Below, in pieces: positions 9,329-18,120 of a stretch of 64,000 nucleotides of DNA. Source of the stretch: Pseudohalioglobus sediminis (GTDB lineage Bacteria; Pseudomonadota; Gammaproteobacteria; Pseudomonadales; Halieaceae); NCBI RefSeq assembly GCF_008370495.1, contig NZ_VTUX01000004.1, positions 186,001 to 250,000 of the forward strand, written 5' to 3'. The position numbers were made by a program, and so were the translations under genes. Numbering within the stretch: position 1 is the first letter of the stretch; every line of letters begins with the position of its first letter. The notes beneath the pieces are model-generated. The model made no database searches. It was given only the letters and a program-made list of their open reading frames with translations, and had not been told where the DNA came from.

Positions 9329-10516
9329 CTAGTAAGGGAAGCGTTTCAGAACGCCAGTGCGGCGTGCCTGTAACTGTGCTTTACGCTGTTGTGGCGTCAG
9401 CTTGCGAACCGAGTCGCCAAGGATCGAGCGCAGCTCGGTAGCGGCTACGCGCTGGCACTGCGGCTGCGGGTAGTGCGTGGCATTGATCCAGCGCACGGCG
9501 ATGTAACCTTCTCCGTGGCCGGAGGGGTCCAGCCAGTTGGGCACCCCGGGGTCATCGTGTGCGACCACGAGTATCAGCTCACCATTGTCTTCCAATTGCG
9601 CATGGTGGCAGTTGGTACTGCACAGGCGATAGCGGTAGTCCATGGACTCCCACCAGTAGTTGCCGAACTCCACCGCCCAGTAGCTGGCCTCCGGCGGGGT
9701 GACGCGTATTACCAGCGCTTCATCTTCCGCCACCTGCCAGAAGCAGATCAGCGGCTCGCCTCCCGGTGTCGCATCAATGGCGTTGTCGTCGAGCTGCCGG
9801 TAGGACACGAACTCGCCGGGGCGCGCTTTCCAGCGTTGCAGCATGTCTGTCCAGTAGCCGGTGGATTCCCTCACCCACCTCGCCGTATCGGCCAGGCCCT
9901 GCTGAAGCTGTTCCGGGGTCAGCATCGGATCGTGTTCAGTCTCGCTGAGGCAATCGATGCGCGCTGTCATGGGTTCCTCGTTCTCCCAGTCGGCAAAGAA
10001 CTGGCGAAAAGTCACCCGCCAGGCGCCCGGGGTGGTCTTGATGAAGTTGCCGGGTTGTTCTTCCGGCCCGATGAGGATTTCAAACGAGCCGTCCTCCTCT
10101 GTCTCTATGTCGCTGTCGATCAGGTTGCCGATCACCCGGCCGCCCCAGGGTGTATCACCGTCCTCCAGCACCGTTACGGCGAAATAGCGCGCGCTGCCAC
10201 GGCGGCCAGACACGCGGTAGGTGTGCGTGCCGTTGATCGGCGCGCCAACATACAGTGCATCGGTGTTGTCGCCGCCCTGTTTCCGCAGGGGGTCGAAATA
10301 GTGCAGGAGCTCGGGAAAGGCGGGGTCGTTGTTTTCCAGCTGGAACTGCATTCCCAGGGCGATGTTCCTGGCCAGAAGCCTGAAGCCCTTGGCGCGGTCG
10401 ATATCCCGGCTGGGTGCGCCGTCACGGAATACCAGTTCGCCGGCCTGTTTTAGCTGCTCGCAGAAATCGGCCCAGCTGGCTCTGAGTTCCGCATCGTGAG
10501 GGTTGTCACCGAACAT
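9329..10516 (-). CDS. DUF1214 domain-containing protein
   Basis: A 395-residue protein. The C-terminal half has the DUF1214 pattern (ASYWAVEFGNYWWESMDYR, then DPGVPNWLDPSGHGEGYIAVRW). No signal peptide is visible, and biochemical activity is unknown for the family. The start is the ATG at 10516, because AGGAG lies 8-9 bases before it; an upstream in-frame GTG at 10534 would place that ribosome site inside the gene. Such proteins often sit in gene sets for degradation of steroids or other hydrophobic compounds (general knowledge). Here it lies between the sulfotransferase and the LLM-class oxidoreductase. Confidence 0.82.
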   Translation of the reverse strand: MFGDNPHDAELRASWADFCEQLKQAGELVFRDGAPSRDIDRAKGFRLLARNIALGMQFQLENNDPAFPELLHYFDPLRKQGGDNTDALYVGAPINGTHTYRVSGRRGSARYFAVTVLEDGDTPWGGRVIGNLIDSDIETEEDGSFEILIGPEEQPGNFIKTTPGAWRVTFRQFFADWENEEPMTARIDCLSETEHDPMLTPEQLQQGLADTARWVRESTGYWTDMLQRWKARPGEFVSYRQLDDNAIDATPGGEPLICFWQVAEDEALVIRVTPPEASYWAVEFGNYWWESMDYRYRLCSTNCHHAQLEDNGELILVVAHDDPGVPNWLDPSGHGEGYIAVRWINATHYPQPQCQRVAATELRSILGDSVRKLTPQQRKAQLQARRTGVLKRFPY

Positions 10517-10690
10517 ATAACAGGCTCCTGCCACGTAAACCGTTTCAGTCTATCGCTACAGGATAGTCCAGAAGTGTCGTCCGAACCCGCGGAATGCGCC
10601 AGCCGGTTGTTACAGCGCGCTCGGGCATTATTGGCTGCCCATCCCGGATGGGTCGGCGACACATGCCGGCTACGGGCGCCTGGGCCCGCG

Positions 10691-11713
10691 TCAGTCTGCG
10701 GTGGCGGCTTTGACCTCTTCAATAATCGGCTTCCAGAAGCCCGCGGGAGTGGCATAGGGTGTGTAGAGACTCAGTCGGTCAGGCATTGAGCCGTACTTCT
10801 CGGCCAGCCGGGTGGCAACATTCTGCGGTTCGTCGTAAATACAGAAGGCCTCGAAAAACTTGTCGTCAATGAGGTCCGCCAATTGGTCCCACTTACCTTC
10901 CTTGGTCAACCGGTTCGCCTCTGGCTGCAGGTCCTCATAGCCGATCGCAGCCATGGGGGGTATGTAGGCCGGTGTGGAGGCATAGAATCCAAGCAGGCCC
11001 TTGATACTGGCCTTGGCGGCCTGCATGGCGGCTTCGTCCTCACCGGTGGCGATCATCGCGCCCAGCGAAATGATGAAATCGGATTCGGTCTTGTCGGCTT
11101 TTGCCAGCCCTTTTTTCACGGCGGGCAGGGCATGCTGCTCGATGAAGGTCTGGTTGTTGAAGGGATGCATGATGATTCCGTCGGCCACTTCGCCCGCCAC
11201 CTCGGTCATTTTCGGACCCAGTGCGCCCAGCAGGACAGGCGGCTTGCCGTAGGGGTTTTCGCCCGCGTTGAACATGGGCGTCATCAGCGTGTGACGGGTA
11301 AACTCGCCTTGAAAATCCAGCCGCTTGCCGTCCTGCCAGCAATCGAAGAATGCCTTGATGGCCAGGATGTGCTCGCGCATTCGGGCAGCCGGGCGCGAGA
11401 ATTCACAGCCGAAGCGGTTTTCAATATGCGTCTTTATCTGTGAACCCAGGCCGAGGAGGAACTTGCCCTTGCTGAATTTCTGCAGGTCCCAGGCCTGGTA
11501 GGCGAGATGGGACGGGTTGCGCGGGAAGGCAACGGCTATGCCGGTGGCGATGTCCAGTTGCGGCGCATGCTCGGAAGCGAGTAACAGCGGAAAGAACGGG
11601 TCGGTGTTCCCCTCGAGGGTATACACCCCGTCGAATCCTTCAGCTGCCAGGCGCCGGGCCTCTTCGGCTGCGTTCTCTACGGTGGCGTAAAACGGTGCGT
11701 CAATGCTTAACAT
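10691..11713 (-). CDS. LLM-class flavin oxidoreductase (TIGR03617-like)
   Basis: A 340-residue luciferase-like monooxygenase-fold protein: ATGIAVAFPRNPSHLAYQAW and FLLGLGSQIKTHIENRFGCEF are typical of the LLM class, and the overall pattern matches the subgroup often annotated as F420-dependent (TIGR03617). Whether this organism makes F420 cannot be told from the window, so FMN use is equally possible. It lies 12 bases downstream of the lipocalin-like gene on the same strand, so the two are almost certainly co-transcribed. Likely role: oxidation or reduction of a carbonyl or alcohol in the TetR-controlled pathway. Confidence 0.88.
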   Translation of the reverse strand: MLSIDAPFYATVENAAEEARRLAAEGFDGVYTLEGNTDPFFPLLLASEHAPQLDIATGIAVAFPRNPSHLAYQAWDLQKFSKGKFLLGLGSQIKTHIENRFGCEFSRPAARMREHILAIKAFFDCWQDGKRLDFQGEFTRHTLMTPMFNAGENPYGKPPVLLGALGPKMTEVAGEVADGIIMHPFNNQTFIEQHALPAVKKGLAKADKTESDFIISLGAMIATGEDEAAMQAAKASIKGLLGFYASTPAYIPPMAAIGYEDLQPEANRLTKEGKWDQLADLIDDKFFEAFCIYDEPQNVATRLAEKYGSMPDRLSLYTPYATPAGFWKPIIEEVKAATAD

Positions 11714-11725
11714 GGGCAGGTTTCC

Positions 11726-12748
11726 CTAGTTGTTTTCAACAGTATCGTCGGTGACGTTGCGGTTGCACTCAAACCAGCCCGGGCTCACCACGCCCTCGTG
11801 CTCGCCATGGAACCGGCACTGTACCAGCGAACGCCGATATTCCGTTCGCCTGGGGCTGGCAAACGTGTGGGTAATATCGATTTCCGTCCCCGTTACCGGG
11901 ATAAGATCTGCGCTGATCACCGTGTCGTTTTCACAGCTTAGCGAGATTTTCCCCTGCACGGCCTGCTCCGGAGCGCCAGCATTGTAGTCCACTTGGAAGT
12001 CCACGTCGGTGAGGTTGAGCATTTCGCCGTCGGCCCCCTTGAAGTAGCCCATCTTGATGGGGGGCCACTCGGGAATCCTGACCACGGTCGCCTGCAGGCT
12101 GAAATCCTCGTTGTTGATAACCAGGAAGGACCACTCCATGTCCCAGGGTCTCGGCCCCCAGGAGTGATCGCGTTCGCCGCGCACCTGGCAGGTTTGCGCG
12201 TGACCATCAATAGTGGCCGCGCACTCAGCTTTGATGGGCTGTTCATAGCGGTTGGTCGAATAGCCCTGGGCGCTGTGGCTCTCGACTTCACCCGCACCCC
12301 TGGAGTGGGGCGGCGCGACAGCTTCCAGTGTCAGGTTCAGGGCTACCGGCAGGACCATGCCCAGGCGCTGGCCACTGATCACCCTGGCAAAACCGCTGAC
12401 GTCCAGGGTGCCGTTCAGCAGCGGCTCCCCGGGGGTGTAACTGAACTCCAGGCCCCAGCCCTCATAGTTAAAGGCCTTGCCTGTGCTGTCCAGCTGCAGG
12501 GCCGATAGTGGCAGGCGATATTCCTCAATCATCAACCATTCCTGGTTGTGATAGACGAACAACCAGAACAGCACCCGATTTTGTCCCGGATGCCAGCCAA
12601 CCCTGCAGTGGCCGGCGAAGGTGGCGTCTTCGCTGTACCAGTCGAAGAAATAGGACTCGTTCCAGTCCGCGTGATCCGGGCTGAAGGGATGCGTGTATTC
12701 GTCCTCGGCGACAATACCAAACTGACTGATGTCAAAGGATGGGCTCAT
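11726..12748 (-). CDS. Lipocalin-like / AttH-CrtC-related protein (DUF7064/7065-like)
   Basis: A 340-residue beta-rich protein with the motif GERDHSWGPRPW near its middle, typical of the AttH/CrtC (hydroxyneurosporene synthase-like) calycin superfamily, which includes carotenoid hydratases and many proteins of unknown role. No signal peptide is seen. GGGAG precedes the ATG by about 10 bases. It is the first gene of the minus-strand set divergent from the TetR regulator, with the operator array between them, so it is the likely first cistron of a TetR-repressed operon. Binding or hydrating a hydrophobic substrate is a guess from the fold. Confidence 0.72.
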   Translation of the reverse strand: MSPSFDISQFGIVAEDEYTHPFSPDHADWNESYFFDWYSEDATFAGHCRVGWHPGQNRVLFWLFVYHNQEWLMIEEYRLPLSALQLDSTGKAFNYEGWGLEFSYTPGEPLLNGTLDVSGFARVISGQRLGMVLPVALNLTLEAVAPPHSRGAGEVESHSAQGYSTNRYEQPIKAECAATIDGHAQTCQVRGERDHSWGPRPWDMEWSFLVINNEDFSLQATVVRIPEWPPIKMGYFKGADGEMLNLTDVDFQVDYNAGAPEQAVQGKISLSCENDTVISADLIPVTGTEIDITHTFASPRRTEYRRSLVQCRFHGEHEGVVSPGWFECNRNVTDDTVENN

Positions 12749-12903
12749 GATCTTGTACTCCCGGGTTTGATGCCTGCGCTATAGCTGGCGTTGCCCGCCG
12801 GATTTGGTTCGGCCTTGCCGACCGGGTTCCGGTTCGAGCGGGTAACGGGTCGAGGCAATGGGCTGCGCTCCCATGCCTCTCTCTGCGTGTCTTGCATTGC
12901 TTA

Positions 12904-12943
12904 CTATACGATCGGATAGCGTATAGACTATACGGTCGCATAG
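12904..12943. promoter_or_regulatory. Operator array for the divergent TetR regulator
   Basis: Five copies of a 7-base half-site occur in 40 bases: CTATACG at 12904 and 12928, and its inverted forms CGGATAG (12913-12919), CGTATAG (12920-12926) and CGCATAG (12937-12943). They form two imperfect 16-base palindromes (12904-12919 and 12928-12943) flanking a perfect 7-1-7 palindrome (12920-12934). The block lies between the lipocalin-like gene and the TetR gene, so it most likely binds that repressor and overlaps both promoters. The repeats are seen directly; the binding protein is inferred. Confidence 0.75.
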
Positions 12944-13045
12944 TCGTGTATAAGGGTCAAGACGCATGCTTTTCCTAACGGTTCAGGTGAGCGACCTGGC
13001 GACGGAAAAGTGAAACGGGCAGCGCTATTGCAGGGGACAGGTGTT

Positions 13046-13669
13046 GTGAACAGTGATAAAACTTGCCGCCGGACTGCCATCCTCGAGGCCGCGGCAGAAC
13101 TTTTTGGCCAGGTGGGGTTCGAGGGTGCGTCAATGACAGCCGTGGCCAGCGCCGCAGGTGAGAAAAAGACCCTCGTGCAGTATCACTTCCGATACAAACA
13201 CCAGTTATGGGAAGAGACGGTGGCCCATGTCTGGCGGCAACGCGATGAGGCCTTACCGAAGTATGTGAAGACGGCGTTGGAGGACATCTCCGCGCTGGAG
13301 ACCATGGAAGACTTGTGTCGGTACATCCTGGAGTTCACCTTCGCCAACCCTACCTGGGTGAAGATCATGTTCCAGGAGGCCTCCACCCCGGGGCCGAGAC
13401 TGGACTGGATGGTGGAGCAATTTTTTACCAGGGACTTTGCTGGTGGAAAAGCGGTGGTGGAGATGGCCCAGGCCCGCGGGGTATTGCCCGAGGTGGACCC
13501 GATGCACCTGTTGTACACACTGTCGGGCGCCCTGATTTACCTGGTGAATGTGGCGCCCATCATCGAGCGCGTGACAGGGCAGCACGCTGCCGATGAGGTC
13601 TTCATAGAGCATTATGTCGCGACATTGCTGCAGATTTTGTCAGGCGTGAAGTCGACGCGAGGCGGGTAG
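13046..13669 (+). CDS. TetR/AcrR family transcriptional regulator
   Basis: About 207 residues. The N-terminal helix-turn-helix is clear (TAILEAAAELFGQVGFEGAS then TAVASAAGEKKTLVQYHF). The rest is the helical ligand-binding domain, with a hydrophobic C-terminus (LLYTLSGALIYLVNVAPI). I favour the GTG at 13046, with AGGGGA 8 bases before it; an in-frame GTG at 13010 would add 12 residues. It is divergent from the four-gene set and separated from it by the half-site array at 12904-12943, so autoregulation plus repression of that set is likely. A short-chain dehydrogenase follows on the same strand. Confidence 0.88.
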   Translation: MNSDKTCRRTAILEAAAELFGQVGFEGASMTAVASAAGEKKTLVQYHFRYKHQLWEETVAHVWRQRDEALPKYVKTALEDISALETMEDLCRYILEFTFANPTWVKIMFQEASTPGPRLDWMVEQFFTRDFAGGKAVVEMAQARGVLPEVDPMHLLYTLSGALIYLVNVAPIIERVTGQHAADEVFIEHYVATLLQILSGVKSTRGG

Positions 13670-13778
13670 TGCAGTGTCTTGGGACCCGAGCGGCAGCCTG
13701 CTCGCCGCGGCAGTAACTACGAAATTGGCCTGAGTCTTCGAGGGTGGAGAATCAGGGATATGTAAAGGGAGGGTTGTG

Positions 13779-14576
13779 GTGAATAAGGTGGTGAAAGAGA
13801 GCGCGAGTCATGCGGGAGTGACGCTGGTCACTGGAGGCGCCAGCGGTATGGGCCTGCTGCTGACGAAAAAGCTGGCGGCGCGGGGTGACAAGATCGCCGT
13901 GGCCGACGTCAATCCGCTGCCTGCGGATGATGCCATCGCCTCCAACCCAGGCGTCACTGCCTTCATTTGCGATATGTCAGATACCGCCGCAGTCGAGAAC
14001 ATGGTGGCGGAGATATCCAGCCGTCTCGGGGAGGTCACCCGGCTGATTCACTGCGCCGCTATCATGCCCGCAGGGGACCTGAGCGAGATGGAGGCGACAC
14101 AGACCAACCGGGTGATGGCCATTAATTACATGGGAACGGTGAATATCACCAGGACGGTACTGCCGGGCATGCTGGCGCGAGACGCGGGTGCCATTGCCGT
14201 GATCGGCTCAATGGCGGGCAGCGTGTTGACCCACGGCATGGGTGCTTACTGTGCGTCGAAGGCGGCCACGAACACCTATATGGAAGTGCTGCAGGAAGAG
14301 AACAGGCACAACAAGGTGCAGATTCTGCTGATCTGCCCGCCGATGGTAAATACGCCACTGGTAGACCAGGCACTGGACGGCGGACCCAAGAGTCTTGGCC
14401 TGGCAAAGTCGACAAATCGCATGGCGTCACCGGAATCCATAGTCGATGCAATCCTGGGTGGACTGGAAAACGGCGCCTCCACGGTACGGCCCGGCGAGGC
14501 CGGCTTCATGATGTGGCTGCGTCGCTTTTCGCCCGCTTTGCTGTGGTGGATCATGCGCAAGGCGAATGCGCGCTAG
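13779..14576 (+). CDS. Short-chain dehydrogenase/reductase (SDR)
   Basis: About 265 residues with the classical SDR features: the nucleotide-binding TGGASGMG near the N-terminus, an NAG-equivalent region (HCAAIMPAG), a catalytic serine (GSMAGS) and the YCASK tyrosine-lysine pair. It oxidises or reduces an alcohol/ketone with NAD(P). The GTG at 13779 fits the GGGAGG site about 5 bases upstream; a GTG at 13776 is directly adjacent. It follows the TetR gene after about 100 bases on the same strand, so it may belong to the same regulon as the divergent LLM/DUF1214 set. Confidence 0.9.
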   Translation: MNKVVKESASHAGVTLVTGGASGMGLLLTKKLAARGDKIAVADVNPLPADDAIASNPGVTAFICDMSDTAAVENMVAEISSRLGEVTRLIHCAAIMPAGDLSEMEATQTNRVMAINYMGTVNITRTVLPGMLARDAGAIAVIGSMAGSVLTHGMGAYCASKAATNTYMEVLQEENRHNKVQILLICPPMVNTPLVDQALDGGPKSLGLAKSTNRMASPESIVDAILGGLENGASTVRPGEAGFMMWLRRFSPALLWWIMRKANAR

Positions 14577-14689
14577 GGCGCTGGCAGCGGTCGCGCTTGC
14601 GCCAGCAGAATTATTTTCTCGCCCGCTGTAACTTTTTGCCGGGCTGTTGCGAATTGGGTAGTACACCCACAACAGCAGGACGGCGCACC

Positions 14690-15343
14690 ATGTTCAAGAA
14701 ACATTTTCTGGCTCTTACACTCACCCTGGCCGGTACCCAGGCTATGGCCCAGCAGGGTATCGAGTATGAGGTTTCCATTACCAATCTGTCTCCCGGCCAG
14801 TCATTTACCCCGCAACTGGTGGTGACGCACCCCGGTAATGTCAGGCTTTTCCGTATTGGCAACCCGGCCCGGGAAACGCTGGAGATACTCGCCGAGGGCG
14901 GTGACACCGGGCCGCTGGCGGAGCGCCTGGCACCTTCGGCGGATGAGGTGAAGACAGTGGACGGGTTGCTGGGCCCGGGCCAGACCGTCACCACCACCAT
15001 CAATGCGACTGACGCGCGCCACTTCCTGAGTATCGCGGCCATGATGATTCCGACCAACGATACCTTCATGGCGCTGAACCGGGCCCGGCTGCCGGTCGCG
15101 GGCACGGCGACCTTTACGGTGCCTGCCTACGATGCCGGTACCGAAGCGAACGACCAGGACTGCGCCAATATCCCGGGACCCACCTGTGGCGGCGTTGGTT
15201 ATGTCGGTGCACCCGCTGAGGGTGACGAGGGCTTTGTCCACGTCAGCAACGGCATGCACGACCTGGGCGGCGATACGCTGTCGCCTGCATTATATGATTG
15301 GCGGAACCCGGTTGCCCGAATCAGTGTCAGACGCATGAGATAA
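14690..15343 (+). CDS. Secreted spondin-domain protein
   Basis: A 217-residue protein that begins with a signal peptide (MFKKHFLALTLTLAGTQAMA, cut before QQG). The mature part matches the bacterial Spondin_N pattern: YEVSITNLSPGQSFTPQLVV, then TLEILAEGGDTGPLAE, GQTVTTTINA and a C-terminal VSNGMHDLG segment. The fold is a beta-sandwich, and bacterial members are secreted or periplasmic with unknown ligands. The real start is the ATG at 14690; the open frame extends upstream to 14513 but has no signal peptide there. It lies just before an ECF sigma/anti-sigma pair on the same strand and may be part of its regulon. Confidence 0.85.
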   Translation: MFKKHFLALTLTLAGTQAMAQQGIEYEVSITNLSPGQSFTPQLVVTHPGNVRLFRIGNPARETLEILAEGGDTGPLAERLAPSADEVKTVDGLLGPGQTVTTTINATDARHFLSIAAMMIPTNDTFMALNRARLPVAGTATFTVPAYDAGTEANDQDCANIPGPTCGGVGYVGAPAEGDEGFVHVSNGMHDLGGDTLSPALYDWRNPVARISVRRMR

Positions 15344-15393
15344 GCAGATAATGGCCCGGCGGCCACCAGTGGGTGGCTGCCAGCCCGGGAAGC

Positions 15394-15957
15394 ATGCCGA
15401 CACCTGAACAGCGAGACTATGCCGCAGACGACGTACGTTGGGGGGTACTTATGTCCAGCGCACAGGCAGGTAACGAGGCGGATTACCGCCAGTTACTGTC
15501 AGAGCTTTCTACTGTGGTGAATCGCTACCTGGTTTCCCGGTTCGGCGGCTATGAGTTTACCGAGGACTGTGTGCAGGAGGTGCTGATCGCAGTCCATGAG
15601 GCACGACATACCTATGACCCGCGCAAGCAGTTCAGACCCTGGTTATTTGCCATTGTCCGGCATAAAACCATCGACGCCATCCGCAGGCAGAAAGCCCGTG
15701 AGAATCAGCAGGCGCAGCATTGTCTGGCCGAAGAGCCCAGCGTCAGCGACGCGTCCCTGTATGCAGAGGTCAGCGGAGGGCGCCTGATCGCTGCGTTGTC
15801 GCCGGCACATCGGGAGGCAATTACACTCACCAAGATCCTGGGTTATACGGCGGCGGAAGCCGCATCCAGGCTCGAAATATCGGAGAGCGCGATGAAAGTG
15901 CGTATACATCGCGCGATCGCCAGGTTGCGCAAATTAATGGAGAAGGAAGCGCTGTGA
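15394..15957 (+). CDS. ECF-type RNA polymerase sigma factor
   Basis: About 187 residues with sigma region 2 (EDCVQEVLIAVHEARHTYDP then FRPWLFAIVRHKTIDAIRR) and region 4 (ALSPAHREAITLTKILGY, AAEAASRLEISESAMKVRIHRA). There is no region 1 or 3, as in ECF factors. The next gene starts inside its stop codon and encodes an NrsF-type membrane anti-sigma factor, which fixes the pair. The exact start is uncertain: GTG 15373, ATG 15394 and ATG 15451 (the last with a G-rich site just upstream) are all in frame. NrsF-paired ECF factors are known to respond to oxidative or metal stress in other Proteobacteria; the signal here is unknown. Confidence 0.9.
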   Translation: MPTPEQRDYAADDVRWGVLMSSAQAGNEADYRQLLSELSTVVNRYLVSRFGGYEFTEDCVQEVLIAVHEARHTYDPRKQFRPWLFAIVRHKTIDAIRRQKARENQQAQHCLAEEPSVSDASLYAEVSGGRLIAALSPAHREAITLTKILGYTAAEAASRLEISESAMKVRIHRAIARLRKLMEKEAL

Positions 15958-16598
15958 ACGAGCGAGACATGCTCATTGATAGATTGGCAGATGATCTGCA
16001 GCCGGTCCGTAGCGTCGGCCCCCGCCTGGGTCGCGGTACGCTGTTGTGGCTCACCCTCAGCGCCGTTTATGTCGCAGTAATGACAGCCTTGATCGGGCCG
16101 CTGCGGCCCGGGGCGATGGAACAGCTGGTCACGCACCCGCGTTTTCTGGCTGAATGCCTGGCCGGGGTGCTGGCCATCGCGGTGCTTGCACGGGTGGGTT
16201 TTCGCTCTGCCATACCCGGTGCGCTGTCGCGCAGGGCCCTGGCTATAGCGGCTGGCCTGACCCTGCTCTGGCTGCTGAACTACGTGGTGGGGTTTGTGAG
16301 CCCGGCTTTGGAACCGAGCATGCTTGGCAAGCGCCCCCACTGTTACCTTGAAACGCTGGTACTCGGGCTGCCGCCCGCGCTCGCAGCGGTATACTGGCAG
16401 CACAAGCTGTTCCCGCTCAGGCCGCTGCTGAGCGCCGCGCTCATCGGGCTGGCTGCGGGATTGCTGCCGGCGCTGTACATGCAGATCGCCTGCATGTACG
16501 CACCGGGCCACATCCTGATGTGGCATATTCTGCCCGGGGTCCTGGTTGCGTGCCTGGCGCCCCTGGCGCTGGTGCCGGGTCTGCTGCGCCGCGGCTGA
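15954..16598 (+). CDS. NrsF family (DUF1109) membrane anti-sigma factor
   Basis: A 214-residue protein with about six hydrophobic helices after a short cytoplasmic N-terminus (MNERDMLIDRLADDLQPV). Conserved-looking cysteines (in RPHCYLETL and QIACMYAPGH) and a histidine (LMWHILPG) fit the DUF1109/NrsF family, which holds ECF sigma factors at the membrane and releases them on a redox or stress signal. Its GTG start overlaps the sigma factor stop (GTGA), so the two are translationally coupled at matched amounts. The open frame runs upstream to 15720, but that part is the antisense-like shadow of the sigma gene. Confidence 0.88.
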   Translation: MNERDMLIDRLADDLQPVRSVGPRLGRGTLLWLTLSAVYVAVMTALIGPLRPGAMEQLVTHPRFLAECLAGVLAIAVLARVGFRSAIPGALSRRALAIAAGLTLLWLLNYVVGFVSPALEPSMLGKRPHCYLETLVLGLPPALAAVYWQHKLFPLRPLLSAALIGLAAGLLPALYMQIACMYAPGHILMWHILPGVLVACLAPLALVPGLLRRG

Positions 16599-16624
16599 AC
16601 CGGTGGCAGGCACGGGCTGCGCTG

Positions 16625-17863
16625 TCAGTCGCGGTTCTTCGCTTCTATCCACTGCGACATGTACTGGGTGCTCCTGTGCAAATGGTGCCGCAGCATGGCC
16701 CCGGTAAAGTTATCCAGCCGGTGCTGCGCAAGGTTCTGCTGCAGCTCCTGAATGCGTTCCAGCAAGTACTGGTCGTGATGTCGCCGGCAAAAACGCTCGG
16801 TTACTATGCGGTAGCCGTTTTCCTGTGCCTGCTGCCAGCGTGCACTATCCTCGTGCAGCGTCACCGCGTGCCTGGCTAGCTGTTCGACCTGGTCGCTGAC
16901 TGCGCCGGCAAATGGCAGCTCGCCTGCCATGCCTTCGGCGCCGATGCTGGTAGTGACGCTGGGCGTGCCGCAGGCCATCGCCTCGGCAATTTTTCCTTTC
17001 AGCCCGGCGCCAAAGCGCAAGGGCGCGAGGTTGACGCGAGCCGCGCGCAGCACGGCGGCGGCGTCATCGGCCCGGCCCATGATATGCAGGCCCTGCCGCG
17101 GGTTGTGCAGCGCGGTGGCTTTGGGCGGGGTGTAGGCGCCGTATACCCGGCACTCGGCCTGCGGCAGTAAAGCGCGAATCCGCGGCCAGATAGCTTCTTT
17201 CAGCCAGCGCACCGCGTCCCAGTTGGGTGCGTGCCGGAAATTACCGATCGCGACGAAGCCTGCCCGCTCATCAAAACCCGGTGCGCGATGCCCTGGTGCC
17301 TCTGGGGCGTAGCACAGCGGATAGTAGTGCAACAGTGAGGGATCAACCCGGAACAGGTCCGTCAGCAACCGCTGTTCGGCCTCAGAGATAATCAGCGACA
17401 GGTCGCAGCGCAGGATGCTCGCTATTTCCCGCTGTGCCAGCTCCGTGAATAACAGGGAAGGGCCCGGTGGCGGGTTCACTACACCCTGTTTTTTGAAGGC
17501 GTCATGGCGTGCCTGGCGCAGGCAGACGAGATCCTCCGTGTCGAGGATGCGCAGCGCGTCGGGACAATTCTTTTCCACGCGCCAGCCGAACTGCTCCTCC
17601 ATCATAAAGCGGTCAAACAATACCGCCTGTGGCTGAAGCTGGCTGATGAAGGCATCGAAGCTGCTGTGGTTCAGCGCGATCTCAGCGCAGTGAATGCCCT
17701 CACGGGCCAGGTCGGCCATGTGCTCAGAGTGGCCTGCCGGGCTGGCAAAGGTGATGTCCCAGCCGCTGCTGCGGAACAGGTTCAGCAGTGACATCATATG
17801 GGCGCCCGCAGCGGTGGATGCCGGCTCTGGCCAGACGTAACCAATGATCAGAAGGCGTTGCAT
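16625..17863 (-). CDS. Glycosyltransferase family 4 (GT-B) protein
   Basis: A 412-residue GT-B fold protein. The C-terminal Rossmann part contains the sugar-nucleotide binding block LAPLRFGAGLKGKIAEAMAC followed by GTPSVTTSIGAEG, characteristic of the Glyco_trans_1_4 group. The N-terminus (LLIIGYVWPEPASTAAGAH) is the usual first strand with a glycine-rich loop. It transfers a sugar to a glycan or lipid acceptor in the cytoplasm. No other polysaccharide gene is adjacent, apart from a UDP-glucose-dehydrogenase homologue 11 kb away. It stands alone between the sigma pair and glutamine synthetase. Confidence 0.88.
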   Translation of the reverse strand: MQRLLIIGYVWPEPASTAAGAHMMSLLNLFRSSGWDITFASPAGHSEHMADLAREGIHCAEIALNHSSFDAFISQLQPQAVLFDRFMMEEQFGWRVEKNCPDALRILDTEDLVCLRQARHDAFKKQGVVNPPPGPSLLFTELAQREIASILRCDLSLIISEAEQRLLTDLFRVDPSLLHYYPLCYAPEAPGHRAPGFDERAGFVAIGNFRHAPNWDAVRWLKEAIWPRIRALLPQAECRVYGAYTPPKATALHNPRQGLHIMGRADDAAAVLRAARVNLAPLRFGAGLKGKIAEAMACGTPSVTTSIGAEGMAGELPFAGAVSDQVEQLARHAVTLHEDSARWQQAQENGYRIVTERFCRRHHDQYLLERIQELQQNLAQHRLDNFTGAMLRHHLHRSTQYMSQWIEAKNRD

Positions 17864-18120
17864 GAACAGATAATCCCTTGACCCTGGGGCCGTGCGGTGA
17901 ATCGCCGGAGTTGGGCTAAAAAGGGCAGTGTCCTATGCAGGGCCGGGCGTGGCAATGAGATTCAACGCCAGTGGGCAAGGCAATGCAGTGTTGGCGGGCC
18001 AGATGCAAGCGGGGCGCAGGAATCTCGCGTTGGTTCCTGGGCCCCGGTTTGTTGAAACAACGTATGCTTTCGCAAGCGCGTCCGTGCGCACCCGGTATGC
18101 CTGCTGACAGGGGCAGGGTA

